From Alphaproteobacteria bacterium (GTDB taxonomy: Bacteria > Pseudomonadota > Alphaproteobacteria > UBA828): a stretch of 7,729 nt of DNA. This document shows positions 1-6,830 of this stretch, one piece after another. The DNA is taken from NCBI GenBank assembly GCA_018668475.1, contig JABJCZ010000249.1:1-7729 (forward strand). Reading direction: 5' to 3'. Numbering within the stretch: position 1 is the stretch's first letter; the number at the start of each line of letters is the position of its first letter. The notes under the pieces are model-generated. The model saw only the letters and a program-made list of their open reading frames with translations. It was not told the origin of the DNA and made no database searches. The translations under genes were made by a program, and so were the position numbers.

Positions 1-243
1 ACTTTGCAGCGAATACCACACTGTTTGTCCTTCGCGCCGTGTGCTGACCAGCCCATCGCGGCGCAGCCGGGCGAGGTGTTGCGACATGGCAGGCTGAGCC
101 AAGCCGGCCAGCCGGGTCAGTTCGCCCACGGATTTTTCACCATCGGCAAGCTGGCATAGCACCATCAGCCGGTGCTCATTGGCGAGCGCTTTGAGCATTT
201 CGCTGGCGGCGTAAGCTGAATTTTCCATATTTTTAATATTCAT
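1..243 (-). CDS. ArsR-family winged-helix repressor, BigR/SqrR-like (partial, C-terminus beyond left edge)
   Basis: DNA-binding repressor of the ArsR/SmtB family; 81 N-terminal residues are visible and the last 20-30 expected residues lie outside the window. The reading frame shows the family core: LKALANEHRLMVLC (residues 17-30), then GEKSVGEL and a recognition helix around AQPAMSQHLARLR (49-61), followed by the start of the beta wing (RREGQTVWYSL). Cys30 sits where BigR and SqrR carry the first of two cysteines that form a persulfide-dependent tetrasulfide bridge; the second would lie past the edge and cannot be checked. It is divergent from a persulfide dioxygenase gene, the usual partner of this subfamily, so I infer sulfide/persulfide sensing. 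The start could be ATG at 243 or ATG at 228 (MENSAYA); neither has a clear ribosome binding site. A metal- or arsenite-sensing ArsR is less likely because no metal-binding cysteine pair is seen in the visible part. Confidence 0.88.
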   Translation of the reverse strand, partial: MNIKNMENSAYAASEMLKALANEHRLMVLCQLADGEKSVGELTRLAGLAQPAMSQHLARLRRDGLVSTRREGQTVWYSLQS

Positions 244-264
244 ACTTGCTAATTTAGGAATATT
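235..264. promoter_or_regulatory. AT-rich inverted repeat, candidate operator between repressor and persulfide dioxygenase genes
   Basis: AATATTC at 235-241 is mirrored by GAATATT at 258-264, with TA/TA also matching one step inside, giving a 30-bp imperfect palindrome. It covers the repressor start codon. SqrR sites are described, from memory, as ATTC-N8-GAAT; here ATTC at 238-241 is followed after 8 bases by TAAT (one mismatch), while the true mirror arm is 16 bases away. The position fits autoregulation and control of the divergent gene. No binding data can be inferred from sequence alone. Confidence 0.5.
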
Positions 265-275
265 GCATACGTAAT
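246..275 (+). promoter_or_regulatory. Putative promoter for the persulfide dioxygenase-rhodanese gene
   Basis: TTGCTA (246-251) and CGTAAT (270-275) are separated by 18 bases, each with 4 of 6 consensus matches. The -35 falls within the inverted repeat at 235-264. If correct, the transcript has a leader of about 180 nt before the start codon at 462, in which I see no convincing structure. A closer promoter in 300-450 cannot be excluded. Confidence 0.25.
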
Positions 276-278
276 CAA
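251..278 (-). promoter_or_regulatory. Putative sigma70-like promoter for the ArsR-family gene
   Basis: On the minus strand TTGATT (273-278) is followed after 16 bases by TAAATT (251-256), each matching consensus at 4 of 6 positions. The -10 lies inside the inverted repeat, so a bound repressor would block it. Transcription would begin close to the ATG at 243, giving a leaderless message or a short leader to the ATG at 228. This is a weak match. Confidence 0.3.
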
Positions 279-461
279 GAGCAGTGATTGGAAGTAGTAA
301 TTTTCTGTATTGCTCGGCGGACTAATTTTCGGGGCTGTGGTCGCTGCCGGGGTGGACGTTCAACAAGCTCGGCGGTGGCGGCTGAGGGTGGGTGTGGCAT
401 GATAGTCGTGTTGCGGACTCAGGGCAGGGCCGAGTGATTTAAGACAATAAGGAACAGCAAG

Positions 462-1502
462 ATGATTTTTCGTCAGCTTTTCGATAGTACCTCGGGCACC
501 TACACGTATTTGCTAGCCAGCCGGCGAGGCAGCGAGGCGTTGCTGATCGATCCTGTTTATGAACGGGTAGACCGCTACATGCAGCTGCTTGACGAGCTGG
601 ACCTTAAGTTAGTGAAAGTTGTGGATACCCATGTCCATGCCGACCATATCACCGCCATGGGTGAGCTGCGCAATCGTACGCGATGTGTCACCGTCATGGG
701 TGAGGAAGCGCCGGTTGATATCGTCTCTATGCGGGTGAAGGACGGCGACGAGGTGAGCATTGACGGGCTGACTCTCAAGGCGATGCACACGCCGGGTCAT
801 ACCAATGATTCCTATTGCTTCGCCATGGATGACCGCGTTTTTACTGGTGACACCTTGCTGATCCGCGGTACCGGTCGAACCGATTTCCAGGCCGGTGATC
901 CGGTCGCGCAATATGAGTCTCTGTTTTACAAATTATTGACATTACCGGGGGATACGCTGGTCTACCCCGGCCATGACTACAAGGGCGATACCGTCAGCAC
1001 CATCTGGGAGGAAAAAACCTGGAACCCGCGCCTCCAGGCGCGCTCGGTTGAAGACTATGTGTCGCTGATGAATAATCTCAATCTCGACAATCCAAAAATG
1101 ATGGATGTAGCTGTGCCCGCCAATATGAAGATGGGCTTAGGGCAGCGCGACGACTCCAACCCTGACTGGGCCGTCTCGGTGGCTGAAGCCGGCCCCTTGT
1201 TGGCGAGCGGCGACTGGGTTTTGGTTGATCTACGTGAGACGGGCGAACGTGAGAAAAACGGCGTTATCCCCGGCTCAGTGCACGCGCCCTATGGCCGGCT
1301 TGACCAATTCATTGGGGCCGGTGGCACGTTATCGGAAATGGCCGCGAGTACCGGACGCAAGCTGTTATTTTACTGTGCCTACGGCGAGCGCTCGGCAATG
1401 GCCGTTGAACTTGCGCATGAGCTTGGGCTGGCGAAGGCCTGCCATGTGATTGGCGGGATTGATGCGTGGAAGGCTGCCGGTGGCGACATCACCGTCGGCT
1501 AG
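462..1502 (+). CDS. Persulfide dioxygenase (ETHE1-type metallo-beta-lactamase fold) fused to C-terminal rhodanese
   Basis: Cytoplasmic two-domain enzyme of persulfide detoxification (346 aa). The N-terminal domain (about 1-190) has the metallo-beta-lactamase motif THVHADH (56-62), PGH (His113), TGD (Asp130) and PGHDY (His171), plus the ETHE1 signature GTGRTDFQAGD (136-146). By analogy with ETHE1, His57, His113 and Asp130 would bind the single iron that oxidises glutathione persulfide to sulfite. The C-terminal domain (about 234-345) is a rhodanese with VLVDLRE and the active-site loop CAYGERS; Cys305 is the predicted sulfur carrier. The order matches the characterised PRF fusion type of Burkholderia, in which rhodanese hands over or removes sulfane sulfur. 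AAGGAA at 449-454 lies 7 nt before the ATG and supports the start. The divergent BigR-like gene supports regulation by reactive sulfur. All expected key residues are present. Family assignment is firm; exact substrate is inferred. Confidence 0.95.
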   Translation: MIFRQLFDSTSGTYTYLLASRRGSEALLIDPVYERVDRYMQLLDELDLKLVKVVDTHVHADHITAMGELRNRTRCVTVMGEEAPVDIVSMRVKDGDEVSIDGLTLKAMHTPGHTNDSYCFAMDDRVFTGDTLLIRGTGRTDFQAGDPVAQYESLFYKLLTLPGDTLVYPGHDYKGDTVSTIWEEKTWNPRLQARSVEDYVSLMNNLNLDNPKMMDVAVPANMKMGLGQRDDSNPDWAVSVAEAGPLLASGDWVLVDLRETGEREKNGVIPGSVHAPYGRLDQFIGAGGTLSEMAASTGRKLLFYCAYGERSAMAVELAHELGLAKACHVIGGIDAWKAAGGDITVG

Positions 1503-1545
1503 TTGATGCCGAATTATTTCCGTTTGGGCTGGATGTAGCGAAGCC

Positions 1546-1872
1546 CTAGCAGCTGGCGGCGCGTGGTTGGTGCCGTTCACGGGCGAGGGCGCGAATGTCT
1601 TCACGGCCGAGAATCCGAATGGCGTGAAACGGGCCTGAGGCGCTACTCGTATCGGTGTCGCCCGTATGATCAACAAAATCGGTGGCAACAATCAGTGCAT
1701 CGAGCGAACCCGGCAGGTCAAGCTGGCTGACCGTCGCGATCATGTCATGAAGGCGCATGATGTCCGCACTTTGACGGCGTGCCCCGTCGTTCCCTGCGCT
1801 GCTATCGCTGGGTCGTCCTGACACGCTCGTTGGCGCGTTTGCTACTCCGGTATTTTCGTCATCCTGCTGCAT
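1546..1872 (-). CDS. Small protein of unknown function (108 aa), possible paralogue of the next upstream gene
   Basis: I do not recognise this protein. The chosen ATG at 1872 is preceded by GGAGAGG with good spacing; an in-frame GTG at 1896 would add 8 residues but would skip this site. The N-terminal 35 residues are polar and low in hydrophobics (Asn, Ser, Asp, Gly rich), likely disordered. The remainder has a mixed segment (DIMRLHDMIATVSQLDL, 37-53), then LDALIVATD (57-65) and a probable helix LGREDIRALARER (88-100). There is no signal peptide, membrane span or known motif. It is convergent with the dioxygenase-rhodanese gene (43 bp between stops) and lies 51 bp downstream of another short gene on the same strand. 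Codon use resembles the neighbours. The start-site evidence and the otherwise empty 0.9-kb region favour a real gene, but a spurious frame is possible. Confidence 0.55.
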   Translation of the reverse strand: MQQDDENTGVANAPTSVSGRPSDSSAGNDGARRQSADIMRLHDMIATVSQLDLPGSLDALIVATDFVDHTGDTDTSSASGPFHAIRILGREDIRALARERHQPRAASC

Positions 1873-1923
1873 GACACCTCTCCGGCAGCCCCACACATGC
1901 CCATTCTCGCGAATGAAGCTGAA

Positions 1924-2232
1924 TCATCTGTTAATATTCGGCTTTCCGGCGACCAGCGCGCGCAGATCGTTCTGATCAAGGGAGCGGGTACTTTTGCCAC
2001 GGTTTTTGGCAAGGATGATTTTGTTTTGCGTGGCCCCGGTGAAGGGTACGGTTGCTGCAGCGATCAGATTATCGAGTACAACCGGCGTGGTGGCAGTGCC
2101 ACTTTGAAATGCGGCATACGGCTTGTTGTCCAGTGTGGAGCGATTTGGCGTGCTCGCTGGCGTGGCGTCAGCACTGCCGCGTATCGTTTTTCCACTTTGC
2201 AACGGATCGTGGCCATTCGTTTCGCGTCGCAT
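1924..2232 (-). CDS. Small protein of unknown function (102 aa)
   Basis: I do not recognise this protein. ATG at 2232 is preceded by a strong ribosome binding site, GGAGG at 2238-2242 with 5 nt spacing, which selects this start over an in-frame upstream ATG at 2292. The first 50 residues are polar (Thr, Ser, Asn, Gly, Pro rich) and look disordered. Residues 51-102 contain LDNLIAAAT (53-61), a basic stretch KNRGKSTR (76-83) and LDQNDLRALVAGK (85-97). The pattern LDxLI...(N/E)D(L/I)RAL, with 34-35 residues between the two Asp positions, recurs in the gene immediately downstream (1546-1872), suggesting duplication and divergence. No signal peptide, membrane helix or cysteine is present. Probably co-transcribed with the downstream short gene. 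Confidence 0.58.
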   Translation of the reverse strand: MRRETNGHDPLQSGKTIRGSADATPASTPNRSTLDNKPYAAFQSGTATTPVVLDNLIAAATVPFTGATQNKIILAKNRGKSTRSLDQNDLRALVAGKPNINR

Positions 2233-2235
2233 AAT

Positions 2236-2242
2236 CCCCTCC
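2236..2242 (-). promoter_or_regulatory. Strong ribosome binding site that fixes the start at 2232
   Basis: The minus strand reads GGAGGGG here, followed by ATT and ATG. The GGAGG core is 5 nt from the ATG at 2232, much better than anything before the alternative upstream start at 2292. Confidence 0.6.
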
Positions 2243-2424
2243 AGGAATATGTCGGCCCCCGCCACTAAGTAGTAGCCACAGTAATGTTGCAATGCTGAAA
2301 CAAGTATTAACTTTTCCGATTAAATGAGTCGCGTTGCTGACCTGAAGCGAGTATCAGCTGACACGTGAAACCGGCGATAAAGAGAAAACAGGCGCCAATG
2401 AGCTAGAACGTTGCGACCCGCCTG
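2243..2424. other. Intergenic region with no recognised gene
   Basis: This 182-bp stretch separates the permease gene stop from the first unknown small gene. It is AT-rich around 2300-2325. It holds an imperfect stem (GCTGA 2336-2340 with TCAGC 2354-2358) without a T-tract. I find no convincing promoter or terminator, though a promoter for the small genes should lie here if they are not read through from the permease. Confidence 0.4.
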
Positions 2425-3339
2425 CTACCTGTGTGCGCGGTACCGCGCGACCCAAATACCGGCGAGGATGAGGGCGCAGCCTGCTCCCTGCAATGGCCCG
2501 AGCGCTTCGGCCAGAACCGCCCAACCGAGCAGGGCTGCGATGACGGGCTCCAGCAGCACCACTACAGACGCAGGGCCCGCCCCAACGCGGCCGAGGCCGT
2601 AGGCCACGAGTCCCTGGCCGGCGAGCTGGGTGATAGTTGCAAGGCCGGCAACGGCGGCCCAGCCACCGAGGCTTTGTGGCAGAAACATTTCACCTGCAAG
2701 CAGACTCGCGATGAGAAATCCGGGCGCGCTGACCACGCCCGTCCAGAACATGATGGCGCCGGCGCCAATGCGTCCGCGCAACGCTCTCACTGCCAGCACG
2801 TAAGAGCCAAAGAACAGTGCGGTCACCAGTGCCAGCCCATCTCCGAGAACCGTACCGCCGCCAAACTGGACTGTCGAGCCCATCAGTGCTGCGGCGCCGG
2901 CAAGAGCAACCACTGCGCCGAGCAAAAACCGTGCCGTCATGCGCTCGCGAAACAGCACCCAGGCCATGGCAACGACAAACAGCGGTGATGAGGTGGCAAA
3001 GAAGGTCGAATTGGCAACATTGGTGAACGAGAGGGACCAATGCCACGAGACCAGATCGCCGATCCAGAAGGCGCCGGCAAGCAGCAACACGCCCCAGTCC
3101 CGCGCCCGTAGGCCCGGCGGTACGAGCCCCGCCTTTAGCGTGCCATGGTGCGCACTAACCTCTGCACGCATCCAGACCCAAGCGAGGGGTAGCGACAGCA
3201 CAACCCGCCAGAAGGCCGCCGCCGACGGGCCGCTATCTGCCAGCCGAAAAAAGATGGGTGCCGTGCCTAGAAATGCTGCACCAAAAAACACAGCAATCAG
3301 TGCCAAGCGATCGGCGTCACGAGTTGCATCGGCAGTCAT
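2425..3339 (-). CDS. EamA/DMT-superfamily permease (ten predicted membrane helices)
   Basis: Inner-membrane transporter of the drug/metabolite transporter superfamily, 304 aa, the normal length for a two-EamA-repeat protein. Hydrophobic helices start at about residues 12, 40, 82, 108, 136, 163, 193, 223, 240 (shorter) and 280. The second repeat ends with the typical pattern: AGPASVVVLLEPVIAALLGW (254-273), then LAEALGPLQGAGCALILAG. Members export or import small metabolites such as amino acids, nucleosides or organic cations; substrate cannot be deduced. It starts 43 bp after the stop of the SMP-30-family gene on the same strand, so co-transcription is likely. The ATG at 3339 has only a weak AGG about 8 nt upstream, suggesting modest initiation or coupling. 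Family assignment is firm; role is open. Confidence 0.93.
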   Translation of the reverse strand: MTADATRDADRLALIAVFFGAAFLGTAPIFFRLADSGPSAAAFWRVVLSLPLAWVWMRAEVSAHHGTLKAGLVPPGLRARDWGVLLLAGAFWIGDLVSWHWSLSFTNVANSTFFATSSPLFVVAMAWVLFRERMTARFLLGAVVALAGAAALMGSTVQFGGGTVLGDGLALVTALFFGSYVLAVRALRGRIGAGAIMFWTGVVSAPGFLIASLLAGEMFLPQSLGGWAAVAGLATITQLAGQGLVAYGLGRVGAGPASVVVLLEPVIAALLGWAVLAEALGPLQGAGCALILAGIWVARYRAHR

Positions 3340-3382
3340 GGGTGGGGCCTGTCGTGACCGGAGTTAAAAATGCCGACCAGAC

Positions 3383-4255
3383 TTATCCCTTCCAGCGGGG
3401 CTCGGGCAGACCGGCAACGCCGGGCTCGCATGCGAACAGCGAACCGGCCTGAGGCTGGCTAGCGAGGTCAGCCTCCTCCAGCCGGTACGTGGCCGATGTG
3501 ATGTAGAGGGTTTTGAGATCGGGCCCGCCGAACATGACACTGGTGGGCCGTTGTATGGGGGTTTTGATTTCGCGGTCTACGCTGCCATCGGGTGCGAATC
3601 GCACAATGCGCCAGCCATCCCACAGCGCTAACCACACGTAGCCTTCTGAATCTACCGTCAAGCCATCGGCGATGCCGGTCTCGGCTTCCGGTATCTGGGC
3701 AAAGCAGCGGCGGTTGCTCATGCTGCCTGTTTCGATGTCGTAGTCCCAGGCCCAAACGGTGCGATCTATTGACTCCGAAAAATAAAAAGTCTTGTCGTCG
3801 GGGCTCCAGCCACACCCGTTGGAGATGCGAAACCCGTCCGCCATTTCGTGGGTGCTGTGGTCCGCATCCAGTCGGAACAGCTTGCCGATAGGGGTTTCCC
3901 AGTCCTTTGCCATGGTGCCGGTAAAAAACCGCCCGCGCCGGTCACACGCCCCGTCATTGTAGTTCACCAAGGCGTCGGCTTTGGGATCGGCAAAGATGCT
4001 GATCTTTCCGGTCTCGAAATCAACGGTGCCGATACCGTCTTCAAAACATCCGAGCATGCCGCCACCCTCGCGCAGCACCATCGCATAGATCGGCTGATCA
4101 AGCGGGCGGGTCTGGTTTTCACCAGTCGTCGGGTCAAAGCGATGGATCGCCGGCGCGAATATATCGAGCCACCACAGCACGCCGTCCGCCGGGTCCCACA
4201 ATGGCCCTTCGCCCAGCAGCCCTTTGGTCTCGAATACACAACGCACGTCGGTCAT
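3383..4255 (-). CDS. SMP-30/gluconolactonase/LRE-family hydrolase
   Basis: Soluble six-bladed beta-propeller metal-dependent lactonase family (290 aa, usual length). The divalent-metal and catalytic positions of SMP-30 proteins are present: Glu16 in GEGPLW, Asn100 in NYNDG, Asn146 in ISNGCGW and Asp197 in ADGLTVD. Other family hallmarks are WWLDI (28-32) and FSES (159-162). Relatives hydrolyse sugar lactones such as gluconolactone or arabinonolactone, giving the open acid; some act on other lactones or esters. There is no signal peptide, so it is cytoplasmic. GGGGGAG at 4263-4269 lies 7 nt before the ATG at 4255 and supports the start. It is followed by an EamA permease gene in a likely operon, and preceded by a terminator that separates it from the amidohydrolase genes. 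The substrate is unknown. Confidence 0.93.
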   Translation of the reverse strand: MTDVRCVFETKGLLGEGPLWDPADGVLWWLDIFAPAIHRFDPTTGENQTRPLDQPIYAMVLREGGGMLGCFEDGIGTVDFETGKISIFADPKADALVNYNDGACDRRGRFFTGTMAKDWETPIGKLFRLDADHSTHEMADGFRISNGCGWSPDDKTFYFSESIDRTVWAWDYDIETGSMSNRRCFAQIPEAETGIADGLTVDSEGYVWLALWDGWRIVRFAPDGSVDREIKTPIQRPTSVMFGGPDLKTLYITSATYRLEEADLASQPQAGSLFACEPGVAGLPEPRWKG

Positions 4256-4299
4256 CGGATTGCTCCCCCAGTCTTTCTGGTCTCGTTTGTGGTTTCCCG

Positions 4300-4328
4300 A
4301 TTGTCGGGCCTTGGGCGGTCGACTGCAA
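4300..4328 (-). promoter_or_regulatory. Putative promoter for the lactonase-permease pair
   Basis: On the minus strand TTGCAG (4323-4328) and GACAAT (4300-4305) are 17 bases apart, matching consensus at 3 and 4 of 6 positions. It lies downstream of the terminator hairpin and upstream of the start at 4255, where a promoter is expected. The match is weak, so confidence is low. Confidence 0.3.
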
Positions 4329-4349
4329 GCGCTGGCGCCTGTGGCCAGT

Positions 4350-4390
4350 CAAAACGAAATCGGCCTCCGAAGGTTTCCCTCCGGAGGCCG
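4350..4390 (-). terminator. Rho-independent terminator-like hairpin after the dimethylformamidase-like large subunit gene
   Basis: CGGCCTCCG (4361-4369) pairs perfectly with CGGAGGCCG (4382-4390), a 9-bp GC-rich stem. Read on the minus strand it is followed by ATTTCGTTTT, a T-rich tail; on the plus strand the following bases are ATCCCCC, so it acts in one direction. It starts about 55 nt after the stop codon at 4446-4448. Confidence 0.75.
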
Positions 4391-4445
4391 ATCCCCCATC
4401 TCCCGCTGGATTACTCGCATTTGGTGATGACGCTCTACCTTTTTT

Positions 4446-6704
4446 TTAGCCTTCCATCGGCTTGTTACTGGCAAACCGATCAAGGACATTCTTGGTCATC
4501 TGCGAGACGTTGTTGTTGTACCCATTATGGGAGAGCGAGCCCGACCACGCGATCGAGCTGGTAGAAAACACACCGCCGCCATTTTGCGTCGGGTAATAGA
4601 CGATGTCGGCGCGCACCAGATCATTCTCCTGGCCGCCGAGGCCAGGGTAGTTGATCAGTAGTTCCTCGCAGACCACGAGGTAAATGTCGGTGTGGTCCTC
4701 CGATGATGCGAGCACGTAGGCGCCGGGTGGCGTTCCGAGCAGACGGTCCGCCCGGTCAATCTCAAGGCCGGCAGCGCCGCCGCCAATCAGCCCGAAGTCA
4801 CCGATCTTCTCGTCCTTGCCGATGCCCTTCATTATCCAGCCCACTTCTTTTTTGAAGCTGTCGGGCTTACGTCTGTAATAGGACGAAATATCGAAGCCTT
4901 GCGCTGAAAAGCCGGTGCCGAGGAGCTTCTGCGGCGCCTTGCCGTTACGCCGCCACAGGCCGCCGTACTCACCGGTAAAGGAGTGGTAATACTCGCCCGT
5001 GCGGGCCTCCCAGGCGCGAATGCCACCTTCGCCCCGGCGAACTTCCATAATGCCCGGGGTTTCTGAGTGGTAGGCGATGCGCCAGTACCAGCCGTTGGCA
5101 CCGAGATACATCAGCCGTCCACCGCGCTGCTGATAAGTATCCATGGCGTCCCACATTTCTTTTGAGTGGTATTCCGGATGCGAACCGGTTAGCACGACGT
5201 TGTATTTGTCGATGGCTGAGACCCCTTCGTAATGGAGATCCTCGTCCGTGACCACGTCATAGTCGTAGCCCATGGCCTCAAGCCAGTCGATGATGTGAGT
5301 ATCCGCATTGAACTGCCAGAGGGTCGAGCCAACGCCGCCAACCCACGAGCGGTATTTCGGCCGCATGGTGAGGATCGGGCGCAGCCGCGACGAGTAGCAT
5401 ACGCCGGAGCCGTCGGAGTGGCTGTCGTAGCAGCTTGAGCCATATTCGCGGTGAGCGTTGCGGTAGATATCCTGATGATTGTGCTCTACCAGTCGGCCAC
5501 CCAGCAACTGCGCCATCGGCACGTCAAAGCCCATGTTTTCGTTGGCATAAGCCATGTAGCTACCGGTGGGTAGCAGGAAGCAAATCTTGGCCGTGGCCGT
5601 GCCGCGTGGGGGCAGCACCGCAAACGGCACGTAATCTTCGTTCTCTTCACCCTTGCCGCATCGTAGCCGTGCCGCATAGAGCCCGCTTTGCAGGCCTTTC
5701 GGGATGGTCAATGAGAAATCGACCTGCCAGCCAGCATCGTGCAGATCATCATCGTGGAAGTGGATCGCGCCATATTCTTCCGGAGCATGGCGCCAGCACA
5801 TTTCGTCGCCGGTCCAGTTCCAGCCCGTCATGCCGCGCACCGGCATGTTGACGATCTCGCCATCGAGCATATTGGGTGAGGTGTCCGTGACATGAATGCT
5901 GGTCACGTCGGCCCCAAAATCCCACGAGGCCACCACGTCGTTGGCCAGCGCACCGGAGATCGGGCCGGACTTCAAGGCCTCCATCTCGGCGACATCAAGC
6001 GAGCGGTTGGCGATGCGTGGGCTATCGATCTTGCCGTTCAGATGGCCGCCGCACACGGTGCGGCCCTTGTCATTCTGTTTGAAGTAGGCGCCGAGGATCA
6101 CCGGGTCGGCGTGTTTGCCAATGCGGGCAGTCTTGACCTTCTTTTTCGTCTTGGCAGCATCTTTGGCGCCGACGTGATTGTGCATCGGTTCTTGCACCAG
6201 CGTGACTGATTTGGTCTTGGCGTCGTAGCTCGCCGCCACGAAATACCACTCGTGCGCCAGAAGCGCCTTGCCGGTCGTGACCAGTTCGGCTTTGCCCTTA
6301 CCGCTACCGAGGCACAGCCCGATGCCCTTGCTGTCTGGAGCGATGATCAGTGCGGCACCTGCCTGGCCGCTATCCGACCAGTTGCTGATAATGGCTTGCA
6401 TGCCCTTGTCCGGCGTGGTCGGCCAGATGAACGCCTGAAAGGTAAAGCTCTGCAATGACTGCAACTGCTCGGCGGTCGGCACTTCGACAAACGAGCCGGC
6501 GTGGATCACCTGTTTGCGACCCTTGTATTTGCCGATCGCCTTGATGTTCTTTTCTTTATAGCCGGGGCCATCGGGGTTCATGTCACCGCAGATGAGCTTT
6601 ACAAGGTCTGCCTTGAACGTCGGCGCCTCGCAATTGACCATGAAGTCGATGGTCTCGCCGGGGGCAGCGCTGACCTGGTCTGCATAGGCTGTGATTTTCA
6701 TCAT
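4446..6704 (-). CDS. dmfA2: N,N-dimethylformamidase-like amidohydrolase, large (beta) subunit
   Basis: Large catalytic subunit of the dimethylformamidase family, 752 aa (characterised enzymes are about 760). Known members hydrolyse N,N-dimethylformamide to dimethylamine and formate. The N-terminus (ADQVSAAPGETIDFMV; LICGDMNPDGPG at 38-49) is typical. A concanavalin/LamG-like beta domain follows (about 85-245, with a lysine-rich insert at 181-191), then a beta-rich linker. The C-terminal half (about 370-750) has the alpha/beta glutamine-amidotransferase-like fold, with LLPTGSYMAYANEN (377-390), TGSHPEYHS (506-514) and GGRLMYLGANGWYW (528-541). The Paracoccus enzyme uses a mononuclear iron held by two Tyr and one Glu; candidates here are Tyr383 or Tyr386, Tyr426 and Glu511. 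AAGGAG at 6713-6718 lies 8 nt before the ATG at 6704, favouring it over the next ATG. The small-subunit gene lies upstream. Many homologues are uncharacterised, so another amide may be the real substrate. Confidence 0.9.
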   Translation of the reverse strand: MMKITAYADQVSAAPGETIDFMVNCEAPTFKADLVKLICGDMNPDGPGYKEKNIKAIGKYKGRKQVIHAGSFVEVPTAEQLQSLQSFTFQAFIWPTTPDKGMQAIISNWSDSGQAGAALIIAPDSKGIGLCLGSGKGKAELVTTGKALLAHEWYFVAASYDAKTKSVTLVQEPMHNHVGAKDAAKTKKKVKTARIGKHADPVILGAYFKQNDKGRTVCGGHLNGKIDSPRIANRSLDVAEMEALKSGPISGALANDVVASWDFGADVTSIHVTDTSPNMLDGEIVNMPVRGMTGWNWTGDEMCWRHAPEEYGAIHFHDDDLHDAGWQVDFSLTIPKGLQSGLYAARLRCGKGEENEDYVPFAVLPPRGTATAKICFLLPTGSYMAYANENMGFDVPMAQLLGGRLVEHNHQDIYRNAHREYGSSCYDSHSDGSGVCYSSRLRPILTMRPKYRSWVGGVGSTLWQFNADTHIIDWLEAMGYDYDVVTDEDLHYEGVSAIDKYNVVLTGSHPEYHSKEMWDAMDTYQQRGGRLMYLGANGWYWRIAYHSETPGIMEVRRGEGGIRAWEARTGEYYHSFTGEYGGLWRRNGKAPQKLLGTGFSAQGFDISSYYRRKPDSFKKEVGWIMKGIGKDEKIGDFGLIGGGAAGLEIDRADRLLGTPPGAYVLASSEDHTDIYLVVCEELLINYPGLGGQENDLVRADIVYYPTQNGGGVFSTSSIAWSGSLSHNGYNNNVSQMTKNVLDRFASNKPMEG

Positions 6705-6830
6705 CGAAACATCTCCTTGCGGTCCGGGCCGGCGCTACGGCGCCCTGGGCACGCGGAACCCCTGTTAACTGCCGAGTTCAAATCTTGTGTGTCATGTGAT
6801 GCGTGGGCCCAAGCTTGGATGGCAACGCAC
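6705..6830 (-). other. 126-nt spacer between the two subunit genes, with a small GC hairpin
   Basis: GGCGC (6731-6735) and GCGCC (6740-6744) form a 5-bp stem around a 4-nt loop, with GC-rich flanks. There is no T-tract, so it is not a clear terminator. The large-subunit ribosome binding site (6713-6718) follows on the minus strand. No additional gene or good promoter is seen. Confidence 0.4.

Noticed and set aside
1526..1546. GGGCT/AGCCC inverted repeat between convergent genes, considered as a terminator
   Set aside because: Only 5 bp with an 11-nt loop and no T-tract on either strand.
1897..2268. 123-codon plus-strand open frame
   Set aside because: Overlaps the minus-strand small gene at 1924-2232, which has a much stronger ribosome binding site; the plus-strand translation is rich in Arg, Trp and Cys without a motif.
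2333..2362. Imperfect GCTGA/TCAGC stem downstream of the permease, considered as a terminator
   Set aside because: Short arms, long loop and no T-rich tail in either direction.
2431..2988. 185-codon plus-strand open frame
   Set aside because: Antisense to the EamA permease; the translation is rich in Cys, His, Arg and Gln with no domain, as expected of a GC-rich shadow frame.
4440..4447. Eight-T run (eight A on the coding strand) at the large-subunit stop, considered as a slippage site
   Set aside because: The stop codon TAA itself begins the A run, so slippage or a length error there would not change the protein.
3848..4564. 238-codon plus-strand open frame
   Set aside because: It runs antisense across the SMP-30 gene, the terminator hairpin and the 3' end of the large subunit. 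Its translation shows no recognisable domain, while the opposite strand encodes clear families.
5435..5851. 138-codon plus-strand open frame
   Set aside because: Lies fully antisense within the large-subunit gene and has a shadow-like composition.
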